In this document: positions 17,543-25,155 of the stretch, in pieces
Layout: each line of letters starts with the position of its first letter
Position numbering within the stretch: position 1 is the stretch's first letter
Source: Lachnospiraceae bacterium
Lineage (GTDB): Bacteria > Bacillota > Clostridia > Lachnospirales > Lachnospiraceae
NCBI GenBank assembly: GCA_910576125.1
Contig: CAJTHM010000002.1
Location: forward strand, 248,001 to 312,000
Direction of reading: 5' to 3'
DNA: 64,000 nt
The notes under the pieces: model-generated
The model's input: the letters and a program-made list of their open reading frames with translations, nothing else
Databases searched by the model: none
What the model was told of the DNA's origin: nothing
Program-made: the position numbers and the translations under genes

Positions 17543-18781
17543 ATGGTAGTACAACACAATTTAACGGCTATGAACTCCAACAGAATGTTGGGAATTACCA
17601 CCGGCGCTCAGGCAAAGGCGACAGAGAAGCTGTCTTCCGGATATAAGATCAACCGCGCGGCTGACGATGCGGCAGGGCTTGCCATCTCCGAGAAGATGCG
17701 GAAGCAGATTCGCGGCCTGACCCAGGCATCCGCCAACGCCCAGGACGGCATCAGCGCAGTACAGACTGCTGAGGGCGCGCTGACCGAAGTGCATGACATG
17801 CTGCAGAGAATGAACGAACTGGCAGTAAAGGCCGCTAACGGCACCATGTCCGAGAGCGACAGAGATGCTATCCAGAGTGAGGTTGACCAGCTGGTGACTG
17901 AGATTGACCGTGTCGCTACGACGACTAAGTTCAATGAGACATATTTATTGAAAGGCAGCAATGGTGGTGTGGCTGGGTCTCTGAAGTATACTGACGCTAA
18001 TACTGCGGGTATAAGTGGCGTGACATTTGATTCGACAACCGGAACTGCGAGTGTTGCACAGGCCGGGGGAAGTTATCAAACATCGGCAGGTGAGACTCTT
18101 ACGACTAAAGATTTTACCGTCGGTTCTACGACATATGTCTTGGTAGAAAGTGTAACGGCTTTAGCAGGAGCTAGCAGTAAAACAAGTGTAAAAGAAGCAG
18201 CAGAAGGTATTGCTGATGCAGCGGGTAAAAAGGGCTTTACGAGCATGGATTCTCTGATGGCAGCCATCAAGCGCGACCATGGCGAGAACATCAAGACAGT
18301 GACTTCTTACATTGATAAATCAGCGAATAATGCTGTGAAGCTGAAGGTAGAAGCTTTCGCCGACCTGAACGATGCCATCGACTTCAGTCTCCACGTAGGT
18401 GCGGACTCCTCCGATGACAACAAGATCAACCTGAACATCTCCTCCATGGGCGCAAGAGGCCTCGGCATCAACGGCCTGACCATCACCGGCTCCAACGATG
18501 ACAACGCCACAGCTTCCATCGATGTAGTAGCCGATGCCCTGGAGAGAGTGTCCGCACAGCGCGCGACCTTGGGTGCAGTCCAGAACCGTCTGGAGCACAC
18601 CATCGCCAACTTGGACAACGTAGTGGAGAACACCACTTCCGCAGAGTCCGCAATCCGCGACACGGATATGGCTACCCAGATGGTGACCTACTCCAACAAC
18701 CAGATCCTGGCGCAGGCCGGCCAGGCAATGCTGGCACAGTCCAACCAGGCGAACCAGGGCGTCCTGTCCCTGCTGGGCTAA
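17543..18781 (+). CDS. flagellin (fla7)
   Basis: 412 aa with its own sigma-28 promoter and kissing-loop leader. Intermediate in type: SSMGARGLGING and TTSAESAIRD mix features of both classes. Variable centre ~143-280. It is the only fixed-promoter flagellin to the right of module 1. Confidence 0.97.
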   Translation: MVVQHNLTAMNSNRMLGITTGAQAKATEKLSSGYKINRAADDAAGLAISEKMRKQIRGLTQASANAQDGISAVQTAEGALTEVHDMLQRMNELAVKAANGTMSESDRDAIQSEVDQLVTEIDRVATTTKFNETYLLKGSNGGVAGSLKYTDANTAGISGVTFDSTTGTASVAQAGGSYQTSAGETLTTKDFTVGSTTYVLVESVTALAGASSKTSVKEAAEGIADAAGKKGFTSMDSLMAAIKRDHGENIKTVTSYIDKSANNAVKLKVEAFADLNDAIDFSLHVGADSSDDNKINLNISSMGARGLGINGLTITGSNDDNATASIDVVADALERVSAQRATLGAVQNRLEHTIANLDNVVENTTSAESAIRDTDMATQMVTYSNNQILAQAGQAMLAQSNQANQGVLSLLG

Positions 18782-18830
18782 TCCCTGGCTGTAGGTTCAG
18801 TACAAAAGAAAAAGACATAAGAAAACCGGA

Positions 18831-18868
18831 AGGCACGGCACAGGAGAGACACTGTGCCGTGCCTTTTC
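18831..18868 (+). terminator. terminator of fla7
   Basis: aggcacggcaca / tgtgccgtgcct, 12-bp stem, then tttt. From here to 19109 the DNA is non-coding, with short acgaaaaa/tagcacga repeats. Confidence 0.88.
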
Positions 18869-19109
18869 CATAGATAGGGGATAAGCTCCCGCTCAACTAT
18901 CCCCCTTCCAAAGGCCTCCTCCTGCCGTTTTACAATTCCATAAGGAACGGAGAGCGCCCTGCAACTGCCCGGACGGCTGTCCCCAGGGAGACGAACCGCA
19001 CGGGAAATGGCTGCACGTGCACGATGCACGAAAAATAGCTGCACGTGCGCGGTGTACGAAAAATAGCACGAAAAACACGAAAAAGCACGAAAAATAGCAG
19101 AAAAAGCAC

Positions 19110-19138
19110 TTGCGCAAAGCCACAGGGTATGGTACACT
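19110..19138 (+). promoter_or_regulatory. sigma-A promoter of the second Rpn-like gene
   Basis: TTGCGC (19110-19115), 17-bp spacer, TACACT (19133-19138) with extended TGg; same layout as the promoter at 7677. Confidence 0.6.
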
Positions 19139-19304
19139 CATCTATAAGCAGATTTCCTCTAAGGGACATTCGACAGATCTATCTTCAGTTCGGCAAATCG
19201 GAAAAATCCTGCTTGATTCTCGTAGAAGACAACAGTATAAAAAGAGGGCGGGAGAGCCGTAGAGCCGCAGCAGCCTCCCGCCTGATTCGGAACGGGGGAG
19301 CGCC

Positions 19305-20273
19305 ATGGCGGAGAAAGACATATTGGAGAAGAGCCTGCTGTCATATGAGGACGTGTTCACGGACTGCATCAACACGCTGGTGTACGGCGGCAGGAGGCGG
19401 CTGGAGGAAGGGCGCACCCAGCCTGCGCCCACGGAGAGCTTCTACCAGGGTGCGGAGGGGCTCCGCAACCAGCTCTGCGACACCAGCAGGTACCTGTTGG
19501 AGGAGGGGCGCATCGTAGCCCAGTACCTGATAGAGAACGAGACGGGGCTGCGCAGGAAGCAGATCCTGCGGAAGGCATCCTACCAGGGCGGCGCCTACAG
19601 GCAGCAGCTGGGGAACGGCCGCCCGGCCTATGCGGTGATCGGCATCGTGATGGCCTGGAGCGGGAAGGGGAGCCGCATCCCCCGCAGCCTGCACCAGCTG
19701 CTGGAGGAGGACGGCGTGCCTGCAGACCTGCTGGAGCAGGTGGACGAGGCCCGGATGGAGGTGATCCACATGAACAGCCTCCCGGCAGAGACCCGAAGGA
19801 AGTTCACGGGCGACATGGGCTTCGTGGCGGACTTCCTGAACGAGGGGAGCTTCCAGGGTCGAAGCGGCCAGAGGATACGGCACCCGTCAGCGCTGTGCAG
19901 GATGATGGAGACGCTCACCGGGGACAGCAGGTTCACGGGGCAGATAGGGGAGCTCATGGAAAAGGAGAGTAAGGGGGAGGACGTCATGATGTGCGAGTAT
20001 ATTGATATGCTGGAGGCCAGGGGGGAAGCCAGAGGAGTGGCGATAGGAGAAGCCAGAGGAGTGGCGATAGGAGAAGCCAGAGGAGTGGCGATAGGAGAAG
20101 CCAGAGGAGTGACGATAGGAGAGGCGCGGGGAGAGACGAAGCTGTCCTCGCTGCTGGAGCGTCTATATGAGCAGGGCAGGGACGAGGAAGCGAAGCAGGC
20201 AGTGCTGGACACTACGGCGCGTGCAAGGCTGTACCAGGAGCTGCATATCCCGAATTTCAGCACCAACCCTTAA
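19305..20273 (+). CDS. Rpn family nuclease / putative transposase, second copy
   Basis: 322 aa, paralogue of the 302-aa protein at 7874 (shared DILEKSLLSYEDVFTDCIN and RKFTGDMGFVADFLNEG). The extra length is in the tail: four in-frame copies of an 8-residue unit (EARGVAIG) at residues ~241-272, encoded by a 24-bp tandem repeat. Ribosome site gggggag before ATG. GC-rich like the flagellins' ends, unlike the AT-rich glycan genes further on. Confidence 0.75.
   Translation: MAEKDILEKSLLSYEDVFTDCINTLVYGGRRRLEEGRTQPAPTESFYQGAEGLRNQLCDTSRYLLEEGRIVAQYLIENETGLRRKQILRKASYQGGAYRQQLGNGRPAYAVIGIVMAWSGKGSRIPRSLHQLLEEDGVPADLLEQVDEARMEVIHMNSLPAETRRKFTGDMGFVADFLNEGSFQGRSGQRIRHPSALCRMMETLTGDSRFTGQIGELMEKESKGEDVMMCEYIDMLEARGEARGVAIGEARGVAIGEARGVAIGEARGVTIGEARGETKLSSLLERLYEQGRDEEAKQAVLDTTARARLYQELHIPNFSTNP
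20025..20120 (+). repeat. 24-bp tandem repeat inside the Rpn-like gene
   Basis: Four copies beginning gaagccagagga and ending cgatagga; the last copy has gtgacg for gtggcg. Being a multiple of three, copy-number change would lengthen or shorten the protein tail without a frameshift. Confidence 0.9.
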
Positions 20274-20486
20274 CTATGGCTAAGACTCGAACGGCGATTG
20301 CAGCCGGCATGATGGATGGAAGTACAGACCATTAAGTGCTCTATGGAGAGGATTTACCTCCTACAAGGAGGCTTGTTATCATTGCGGAGCCACCTGATTT
20401 GATGTCTGCCCAGGGCGGCCGCAGGGTGGGGGGAACTCCAGGGCACCATTCCTCACAGCCCTGTAGCGGGGAGGTTTCTTCCAAAA

Positions 20487-20521
20487 ACTTTGCCAGAGAC
20501 ATGGGCTACGTGGCGGATTTC
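20487..20521 (+). pseudogene. short remnant of an Rpn-like gene
   Basis: Encodes FARDMGYVADF, matching FTGDMGFVADF of the intact copies, and is joined directly to a flagellin 3' end. The 20274-20486 stretch before it shows no gene I can support. Confidence 0.65.
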
Positions 20522-20595
20522 CGGCGCAGGCCGGTCAGGCGATGCTGGCACAGTCCAACCAGGCGAACCAGGGCGTTCTGTCTCTGCTCGGCTAA
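20522..20595 (+). pseudogene. 3' remnant of a flagellin gene
   Basis: Encodes AGQAMLAQSNQANQGVLSLLG and a stop, identical to the last 21 residues of the intact flagellins. It is followed by the same ~200 bp of downstream sequence (terminator, flank, site L) as fla8 at 23446. A flagellin gene was deleted here, leaving only its tail. Confidence 0.92.
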
Positions 20596-20644
20596 TCTCT
20601 GGCTGTCGCTTCCGCACAGAAGAGAAAGACATAAGGATAACGAA

Positions 20645-20683
20645 AGGCATGACGCAGGAGGAATCCTGTGCCATGCCTTTTCC
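20645..20683 (+). terminator. terminator of the deleted flagellin
   Basis: aggcatgacgcagga / tcctgtgccatgcct, then tttt; nearly identical to the fla8 terminator at 23494. Confidence 0.8.
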
Positions 20684-20793
20684 CTTGGAGAGGAGAATCT
20701 GCCCCTGGACGGTTCTGAAACTCTGGAACCAGTAAAATGTTGCAGGACAGGAAGCGGCGAATGGTATTCTAAGAAATGGGTAAAATAAAAAAT

Positions 20794-20818
20794 GCAACAT
20801 TCTTGGAAAGAATGTTGC
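20794..20818. repeat. recombination site L of invertible module 2
   Basis: Arms gcaacattct and agaatgttgc around the core tggaa (20804-20808). Flanking aaaaat/attttt make it a long palindrome that can also terminate leftward transcription. Confidence 0.8.
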
Positions 20819-20838
20819 ATTTTTGCTGCTCACATATA

Positions 20839-20865
20839 TTATCGGTGGGAATCCGAAATACTTTA
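20839..20865 (-). promoter_or_regulatory. invertible sigma-28 promoter, module 2 (points left, OFF)
   Basis: On the - strand: TAAA (20865-20862), 15-bp spacer, ACCGATAA (20846-20839). It would read into csrA-fla8 after inversion, about 110 bp from the csrA start. Confidence 0.83.
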
Positions 20866-20910
20866 GGGGTCTTCGGAAGAATTTATCCAATTTTTTCTAT
20901 GAAGTTTTTT

Positions 20911-21489
20911 CTATAAACGTATCCTGGAGAACACCTTGTCCTTGTCGTCCTGGTCGATGCACAGATATCTTTTGGTCACCTGATAAGAGGAATGGTTATA
21001 GATTGCCATGAGCAGCGCAGGGGGCGTCCCCTGTTTCCAGGCATGATACCCGAAAGTCTTCCGCAGGGAGTGGCAGCTGATATTGGTGTCCACCCCGGCA
21101 AAAGTCGCGGCCTTTTTTATGATACGAAATGCCTGGAAACGGCTTAAGTGCTGCTCTGCCTGTATCTGGCTGCTAAACAGCCAGGAAGAAGCTTCCTTTT
21201 CTTTCGGATTCAGATACATTTCCAGTATATCCCGGATTTCGCGGTTGATATAGATTCGATTGGTCTTTCCGGTTTTCTGCTCCCTTACGGTCAGATGGGT
21301 CTTCCAGGCACCTTTTTCATAGCGATAGATATCCCCATAGGTCAGCCCCAGGATATCTGAGATACGGAGAGCCGAATTCAGGCCAATGACAATCAGCATG
21401 TGATTTCTGGGATTCGGTTTTTGCAGCAGATAGTATTCTTTGAAGCGTTTTAACTGGGCTGTGTCTTTAATGGGCTGTGTCGTACTCAT
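20911..21489 (-). CDS. tyrosine recombinase, module 2
   Basis: 192 aa, same length as the other two copies and closest to module 3. Catalytic set visible: SALRISDIL, CHSLRKTFGYH, YNHSSYQ and KRYLCI. ATG at 21489 with gaggagga upstream, 24 bp from site R. The frame is also open upstream through the site and into csrA antisense, but the ribosome site and the alignment with the sister copies fix the start here. Confidence 0.9.
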   Translation of the reverse strand: MSTTQPIKDTAQLKRFKEYYLLQKPNPRNHMLIVIGLNSALRISDILGLTYGDIYRYEKGAWKTHLTVREQKTGKTNRIYINREIRDILEMYLNPKEKEASSWLFSSQIQAEQHLSRFQAFRIIKKAATFAGVDTNISCHSLRKTFGYHAWKQGTPPALLMAIYNHSSYQVTKRYLCIDQDDKDKVFSRIRL

Positions 21490-21512
21490 GGTTGTCCTCC
21501 TCGAATTTTTCT

Positions 21513-21537
21513 GCAACATTCTTTCCAAGAAAGTTGC
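21513..21537. repeat. recombination site R of invertible module 2
   Basis: Arms gcaacattct and agaaagttgc around the core ttcca (21523-21527), the exact inverse of tggaa in site L. Confidence 0.8.
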
Positions 21538-21600
21538 ATTTTGCCGGAGCTGATTCAGGCATATCGGCGGCACAAATGTAAAGAGACGGGAGGCGGAGGG

Positions 21601-21846
21601 ATGCTGAGACTGACGGTCAGTCCGGAAGAGTATCTGATGATCAACGACAATATAAAGATTATCTTTCTGGGCGGTTCGAAGAACAACATGCGAATCATGG
21701 TAGATGCCCCCAGGGACGTGCATATCGTCCGCAGCGCCGCATTGGAGAACAGCATTCCCAGTCCGGAGGAGAGGGCGAAGCTGCCGAAGTACCATGCGGT
21801 GCCGGACGCGCCGGAGAAGTACCGGAGCCGGAAAGCGAAGCGGTAA
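21601..21846 (+). CDS. csrA: CsrA-like RNA-binding translational regulator (module 2)
   Basis: 81 aa. Same CsrA core as the module 1 copy, with Met30, Asp39 and His41 variants and Arg44 kept; basic tail ends RSRKAKR. Start after gacgggaggcggaggg. It is followed by degenerate GGA-containing repeats and fla8. No promoter is visible between site R and the start, which fits control by the inverted sigma-28 promoter. Confidence 0.87.
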   Translation: MLRLTVSPEEYLMINDNIKIIFLGGSKNNMRIMVDAPRDVHIVRSAALENSIPSPEERAKLPKYHAVPDAPEKYRSRKAKR

Positions 21847-22010
21847 CCGTAGCAGAAAATGGAGGGCGATGACCGAAGCCGGAAAGCGAGGGGATAATCG
21901 CGGCCGGAAGGCGAAGCGATAACCATAGCAGAAAATGGAGGGCAATGGCTGGAACCGGAAAGCGAAGCGATAACCCCGGCAGACAATCGAGGTAATAACC
22001 GAAACGGAAG
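21847..22010 (+). repeat. degenerate repeats after csrA of module 2
   Basis: Imperfect units such as agccggaaagcga, agcagaaaatggaggg and gcgataacc repeat through this spacer; the frame of csrA does not continue into it. A related, more regular array follows csrA of module 3. Confidence 0.6.
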
Positions 22011-22191
22011 CAAAGGCTCAGGGCCCGGGCCGGAGGCTGCCGATTCGGTTACTATAAAAAATCATTGCGATGCCGCAAGGCGGGCGGTGGTTCTATGCTC
22101 CTCAGGAAGCGAAGCGGAATGGGGAGGGATGCCCCTTAAAATGGAGCCGGGACGGCGGACATGGGGCAGGCGGACAAAAACATGCAACTGA

Positions 22192-22207
22192 CGCAAAAGG
22201 ATTTGCG
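22192..22207 (+). promoter_or_regulatory. AGGA-loop hairpin before fla8
   Basis: Stem cgcaaa/tttgcg, loop AGGA (22198-22201), then acaaggagg: predicted CsrA target. No sigma-28 promoter lies between csrA and fla8. Confidence 0.72.
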
Positions 22208-22229
22208 CGGTAATACAAGGAGGTAAATT

Positions 22230-23444
22230 ATGGTAGTACAACACAACTTAACAGCAATGAATTCCAACAGAATGCTGGGCATCACCACAGGCGCCCAGGC
22301 GAAAGCCACAGAGAAGCTGTCTTCCGGCTACAAGATCAACCGTGCGGCAGACGATGCGGCAGGGCTTGCCATCTCCGAGAAGATGAGGAAGCAGATCCGC
22401 GGCCTGACCCAGGCTTCCGCCAATGCCCAGGACGGCATCAGCGCAGTGCAGACAGCAGAGGGCGCTCTGACCGAAGTGCATGACATGCTGCAGAGAATGA
22501 ATGAGCTGGCAGTAAAGGCCGCTAACGGCACCATGTCCGAGAGCGACAGGGACGCTATCCAGAGCGAAGTGGATCAGCTGGTAACGGAAATCGACCGTGT
22601 TTCCAACACGACCAAGTTCAATGAGACCTATCTGCTGAAGGGAACATCTAACAGCGGGGCTGCCGGGAGTTTGACATTTACGACAGCAAGTGGGGCGATA
22701 AGCGGTCTTACGGGCGTAAGCGGCTTTAACTCTACTACAGGTACAGCTTCTGCGGCAGTAACAAGCGTAACAAGCGGAGTTACAGGCCTCGCATCAGGAA
22801 AAAGCGTCCAGGTAGGTACTACGACATACTATCTGGTTGAAACAGCAGCAGCCGGCACAAGCCCTGCTAAAGTGGCAGAGGCGAACAAGACTGGCACCAC
22901 CAAGGCCTTTACCAGCATGGATTCCCTGATGGCGGCAATCAAGCGTGATAACAGTGCGGACATCAAGACGGTATCTTCTGTGAATAATGGCGGCACAATC
23001 AGTCTTAAGATTGAGACTTTCGCAGACATGAACAGCGCTATTGACTTCAGTCTGCATGTAGGAGCCGACTCTTCTGATGACAACAAGATTAACCTGAACA
23101 TCTCCCAGATGAGCGCAAGAGGCCTGGGAATCAATGGTCTGACCATCACTGGCGACAATGACGATAACGCTACAGCTGCCATTGATGTGGTTGCCGATGC
23201 TCTTGCCAAGGTATCTGGTCAGCGTGCCACCCTGGGTGCAGTCCAGAACCGTCTGGAGCACACCATCGCCAACCTGGACAACGTAGTGGAGAACACCACC
23301 GCTGCAGAGTCTGCTGTTCGCGATACGGATATGGCTACTCAGATGGTGACCTACTCCAACAACCAGATTCTGGCACAGGCTGGCCAGGCGATGCTGGCAC
23401 AGTCCAACCAGGCGAACCAGGGCGTTCTGTCCCTGCTGGGCTAA
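22230..23444 (+). CDS. flagellin, switchable class (fla8)
   Basis: 404 aa. Switchable-class markers ISQMSARGLGING and NTTAAESAVRD, plus ADALAKVSGQRATLG where others have ERVSAQRATLG. The centre (~143-270) is distinct. Start from acaaggagg. It follows csrA of module 2 and ends with its own terminator; immediately downstream is module 3. Confidence 0.97.
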   Translation: MVVQHNLTAMNSNRMLGITTGAQAKATEKLSSGYKINRAADDAAGLAISEKMRKQIRGLTQASANAQDGISAVQTAEGALTEVHDMLQRMNELAVKAANGTMSESDRDAIQSEVDQLVTEIDRVSNTTKFNETYLLKGTSNSGAAGSLTFTTASGAISGLTGVSGFNSTTGTASAAVTSVTSGVTGLASGKSVQVGTTTYYLVETAAAGTSPAKVAEANKTGTTKAFTSMDSLMAAIKRDNSADIKTVSSVNNGGTISLKIETFADMNSAIDFSLHVGADSSDDNKINLNISQMSARGLGINGLTITGDNDDNATAAIDVVADALAKVSGQRATLGAVQNRLEHTIANLDNVVENTTAAESAVRDTDMATQMVTYSNNQILAQAGQAMLAQSNQANQGVLSLLG

Positions 23445-23493
23445 TCTCTGGCTGTCGCTTCCATACAGAAGAGAAAGACATAAGGATAACGAA

Positions 23494-23533
23494 AGGCATG
23501 ACGCAGGAGGAATCCTGTGCCATGCCTTTTCCC
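23494..23533 (+). terminator. terminator of fla8
   Basis: aggcatgacgcagga / tcctgtgccatgcct, then tttt. Confidence 0.88.
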
Positions 23534-23642
23534 TTGGAGAGGAGAATCTACCCCTGGAGGGCTCTGAAACTCTGGAACCAGTAAAATGTTGCAGGACAGG
23601 AAGCGGCGAATGGTATTCTAAGAAATGGGTAAAATAAAAAAT

Positions 23643-23667
23643 GCAACATTCTATGGAAGAATGTTGC
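23643..23667. repeat. recombination site L of invertible module 3
   Basis: Arms gcaacattct and agaatgttgc around the core atgga (23653-23657), flanked by aaaaaat and attttt. Confidence 0.8.
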
Positions 23668-23687
23668 ATTTTTGCCGTTCACATATA

Positions 23688-23714
23688 TTATCGGAGGGAA
23701 TCCGAAATACTTTA
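23688..23714 (-). promoter_or_regulatory. invertible sigma-28 promoter, module 3 (points left, OFF)
   Basis: On the - strand: TAAA (23714-23711), 15-bp spacer, TCCGATAA (23695-23688). Same position relative to site L as in modules 1 and 2. Confidence 0.85.
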
Positions 23715-23759
23715 GGGGTTTTCGGAAGAATTTATCCGATCTTTTTGACAATCTTTTTT

Positions 23760-24338
23760 CTACAATCGTATCTTGGAGTACACTTCATCCTTGTCGTCCT
23801 GGTCGATGCACAGATATCGTTTCGTAATCTGATAAGAGGAATGGTTATAGATTGCCATGAGCAGGGCGGGGGGCGTTCCCTGTTTCCAGGCATGGTATCC
23901 GAAGGTCTTCCGCAGGGAGTGGCAGCTGATATTGGTGTCCACCCCGGCGAAGGCCGCTGCCCTCTTAATGATGCGGAAGGCCTGGAAACGGCTTAAGGGG
24001 CGCTCTCCCTGTATCTGGCTGCCGAACAGCCAGGAGGCGGGCTCCTTTTCCCGGGGGGTTACATACATTTCCAGAGTTTCCCGGATTTCCCGGTTGATAT
24101 AGATCTGATTGGTCTTTCCGGTCTTCTGCTCCGTCACGGTGAGATGGGTCTTCCAGGCGTCTTTTTCATAGTGGTAGATATCCCCATAGGTGAGCCCCAG
24201 GATATCCGAGATGCGGAGCGCGGAATTCAGGCCGATGACGATCAGCATATGGTTTCTGGGGTTGGGCTTCTGCAGCAGGTAGTACTCTTTGAAGCGTTTT
24301 AGCTGGGCGGTGTCTTTAATGGGCTGTGTGGTGCACAT
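23760..24338 (-). CDS. tyrosine recombinase, module 3
   Basis: 192 aa. SALRISDIL, CHSLRKTFGYH, YNHSSYQ and KRYLCI give the R...HxxR...H...Y set. The start ATG at 24338 (gaggagga upstream) lies 26 bp from site R. The C-terminus DDKDEVYSKIRL is shared with the sister copies. Very similar to module 2, in line with tandem duplication of the whole module. Confidence 0.9.
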   Translation of the reverse strand: MCTTQPIKDTAQLKRFKEYYLLQKPNPRNHMLIVIGLNSALRISDILGLTYGDIYHYEKDAWKTHLTVTEQKTGKTNQIYINREIRETLEMYVTPREKEPASWLFGSQIQGERPLSRFQAFRIIKRAAAFAGVDTNISCHSLRKTFGYHAWKQGTPPALLMAIYNHSSYQITKRYLCIDQDDKDEVYSKIRL

Positions 24339-24363
24339 AGTTCTCCTCCTCGTAAATTTTTCT

Positions 24364-24388
24364 GCAACATTCTTCCATAGAAAGTTGC
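24364..24388. repeat. recombination site R of invertible module 3
   Basis: Arms gcaacattct and agaaagttgc around the core tccat (24374-24378), exact inverse of atgga in site L. Confidence 0.8.
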
Positions 24389-24455
24389 AATTTGCGGTAT
24401 CACAATCCAAGCTTACCAGCGGCGGCGGAAAAGTAAAGAGTCAGGGGGTGGAGGG

Positions 24456-24698
24456 ATGCTGAGGCTTACAGTGAGCCCGGAAGAATATCTGATGATAAAC
24501 GACAATATAAAGATCATCTTCCTGGGCGGTTCCAAGAACAACATGCGGATTATGGTAGATGCCCCCAGGGACGTGCACATCGTCCGCAGCGCCGCATTGG
24601 AGAACAGCGTCCCCAGCCCGGAGGAGAGGGCGAAGATGCCGAAGTACCATGCGGTGCCGGAAGCGCCGGAGAAGTACCGGAGCCGGAAAATGAGGTAA
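24456..24698 (+). CDS. csrA: CsrA-like RNA-binding translational regulator (module 3)
   Basis: 80 aa, nearly the same as the module 2 protein (VPSPEERAKMPKYHAVPEAPEKY in the tail region). Start after a gggggtggaggg ribosome site, 68 bp right of site R. Arg44 kept. Predicted to be co-expressed with fla9 only after inversion of module 3. Confidence 0.87.
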   Translation: MLRLTVSPEEYLMINDNIKIIFLGGSKNNMRIMVDAPRDVHIVRSAALENSVPSPEERAKMPKYHAVPEAPEKYRSRKMR

Positions 24699-24945
24699 TG
24701 CCCGAAACCGGGAAGCAGGGAAACAACCGGAGCCGGAAAGCGAGGTAATGCCCGAAACCGAGAAGCAGGGAAACAACCGGAGCCGGAAAGCAGGGTAATA
24801 ACCGGAGCCAGAAAGCGAGGTAATGTCCGAAGCCGGAGCAGCGCAACAACCGGAGCCGGAGAGCGAGGTAATGTTCGTGGCCGAAAAGCAAGGCAACAAC
24901 CGCAACCCAAAAACAGGGTAATAACCGAAACGAGAGCAATGGCTC
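24699..24945 (+). repeat. GGA-rich degenerate tandem repeats between csrA and fla9
   Basis: Units built on aaccggagccggaaagcg and aggtaatgcccgaaacc repeat about five times with variation. I count about eleven GGA triplets on the + strand within ~210 nt, many in ccggagccgg contexts that can pair. It is transcribed between csrA and fla9 if the promoter is ON. Whether it binds CsrA is a hypothesis. Confidence 0.65.
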
Positions 24946-25117
24946 AGGGCCCGGGTCTGCCGCTCCCGGTTCGGTTACTATAAAAAATCATTGCGATGCC
25001 GCAAGGCGGGCAGTGATTCCATGCTCCTCAGGAAGCGAAGCGGAATGGGGAGGGGCGCCCCATAAAAGTGGAGCCGGGACGGCGGATATGGGGCAGACAG
25101 CAAGAACAAGCAACTGA

Positions 25118-25133
25118 CGCAAAAGGATTTGCG
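25118..25133 (+). promoter_or_regulatory. AGGA-loop hairpin before fla9
   Basis: Stem cgcaaa/tttgcg, loop AGGA (25124-25127), then acaaggagg; predicted CsrA target. Confidence 0.72.
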
Positions 25134-25155
25134 CGGTAATACAAGGAGGTAAATT

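Noticed and set aside
21490..21945. Long N-terminal extension of the module 2 recombinase
   Set aside because: The extension is antisense to csrA and lies outside the invertible segment; both sister recombinases start at the same internal ATG with a ribosome site.
22068..22250. - strand frames and hairpins in the csrA-flagellin spacers as extra genes
   Set aside because: Short, repeat-derived or antisense, without ribosome sites.
12331..24388. Possibility that the recombinase cassettes are independent mobile elements (Tn916-like) with target-derived coupling sequences
   Set aside because: The cores are inverted copies of each other at the two ends and the element always sits between a terminator and csrA. 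It carries a promoter that makes sense only on inversion; no circularisation or target-site pattern is visible.
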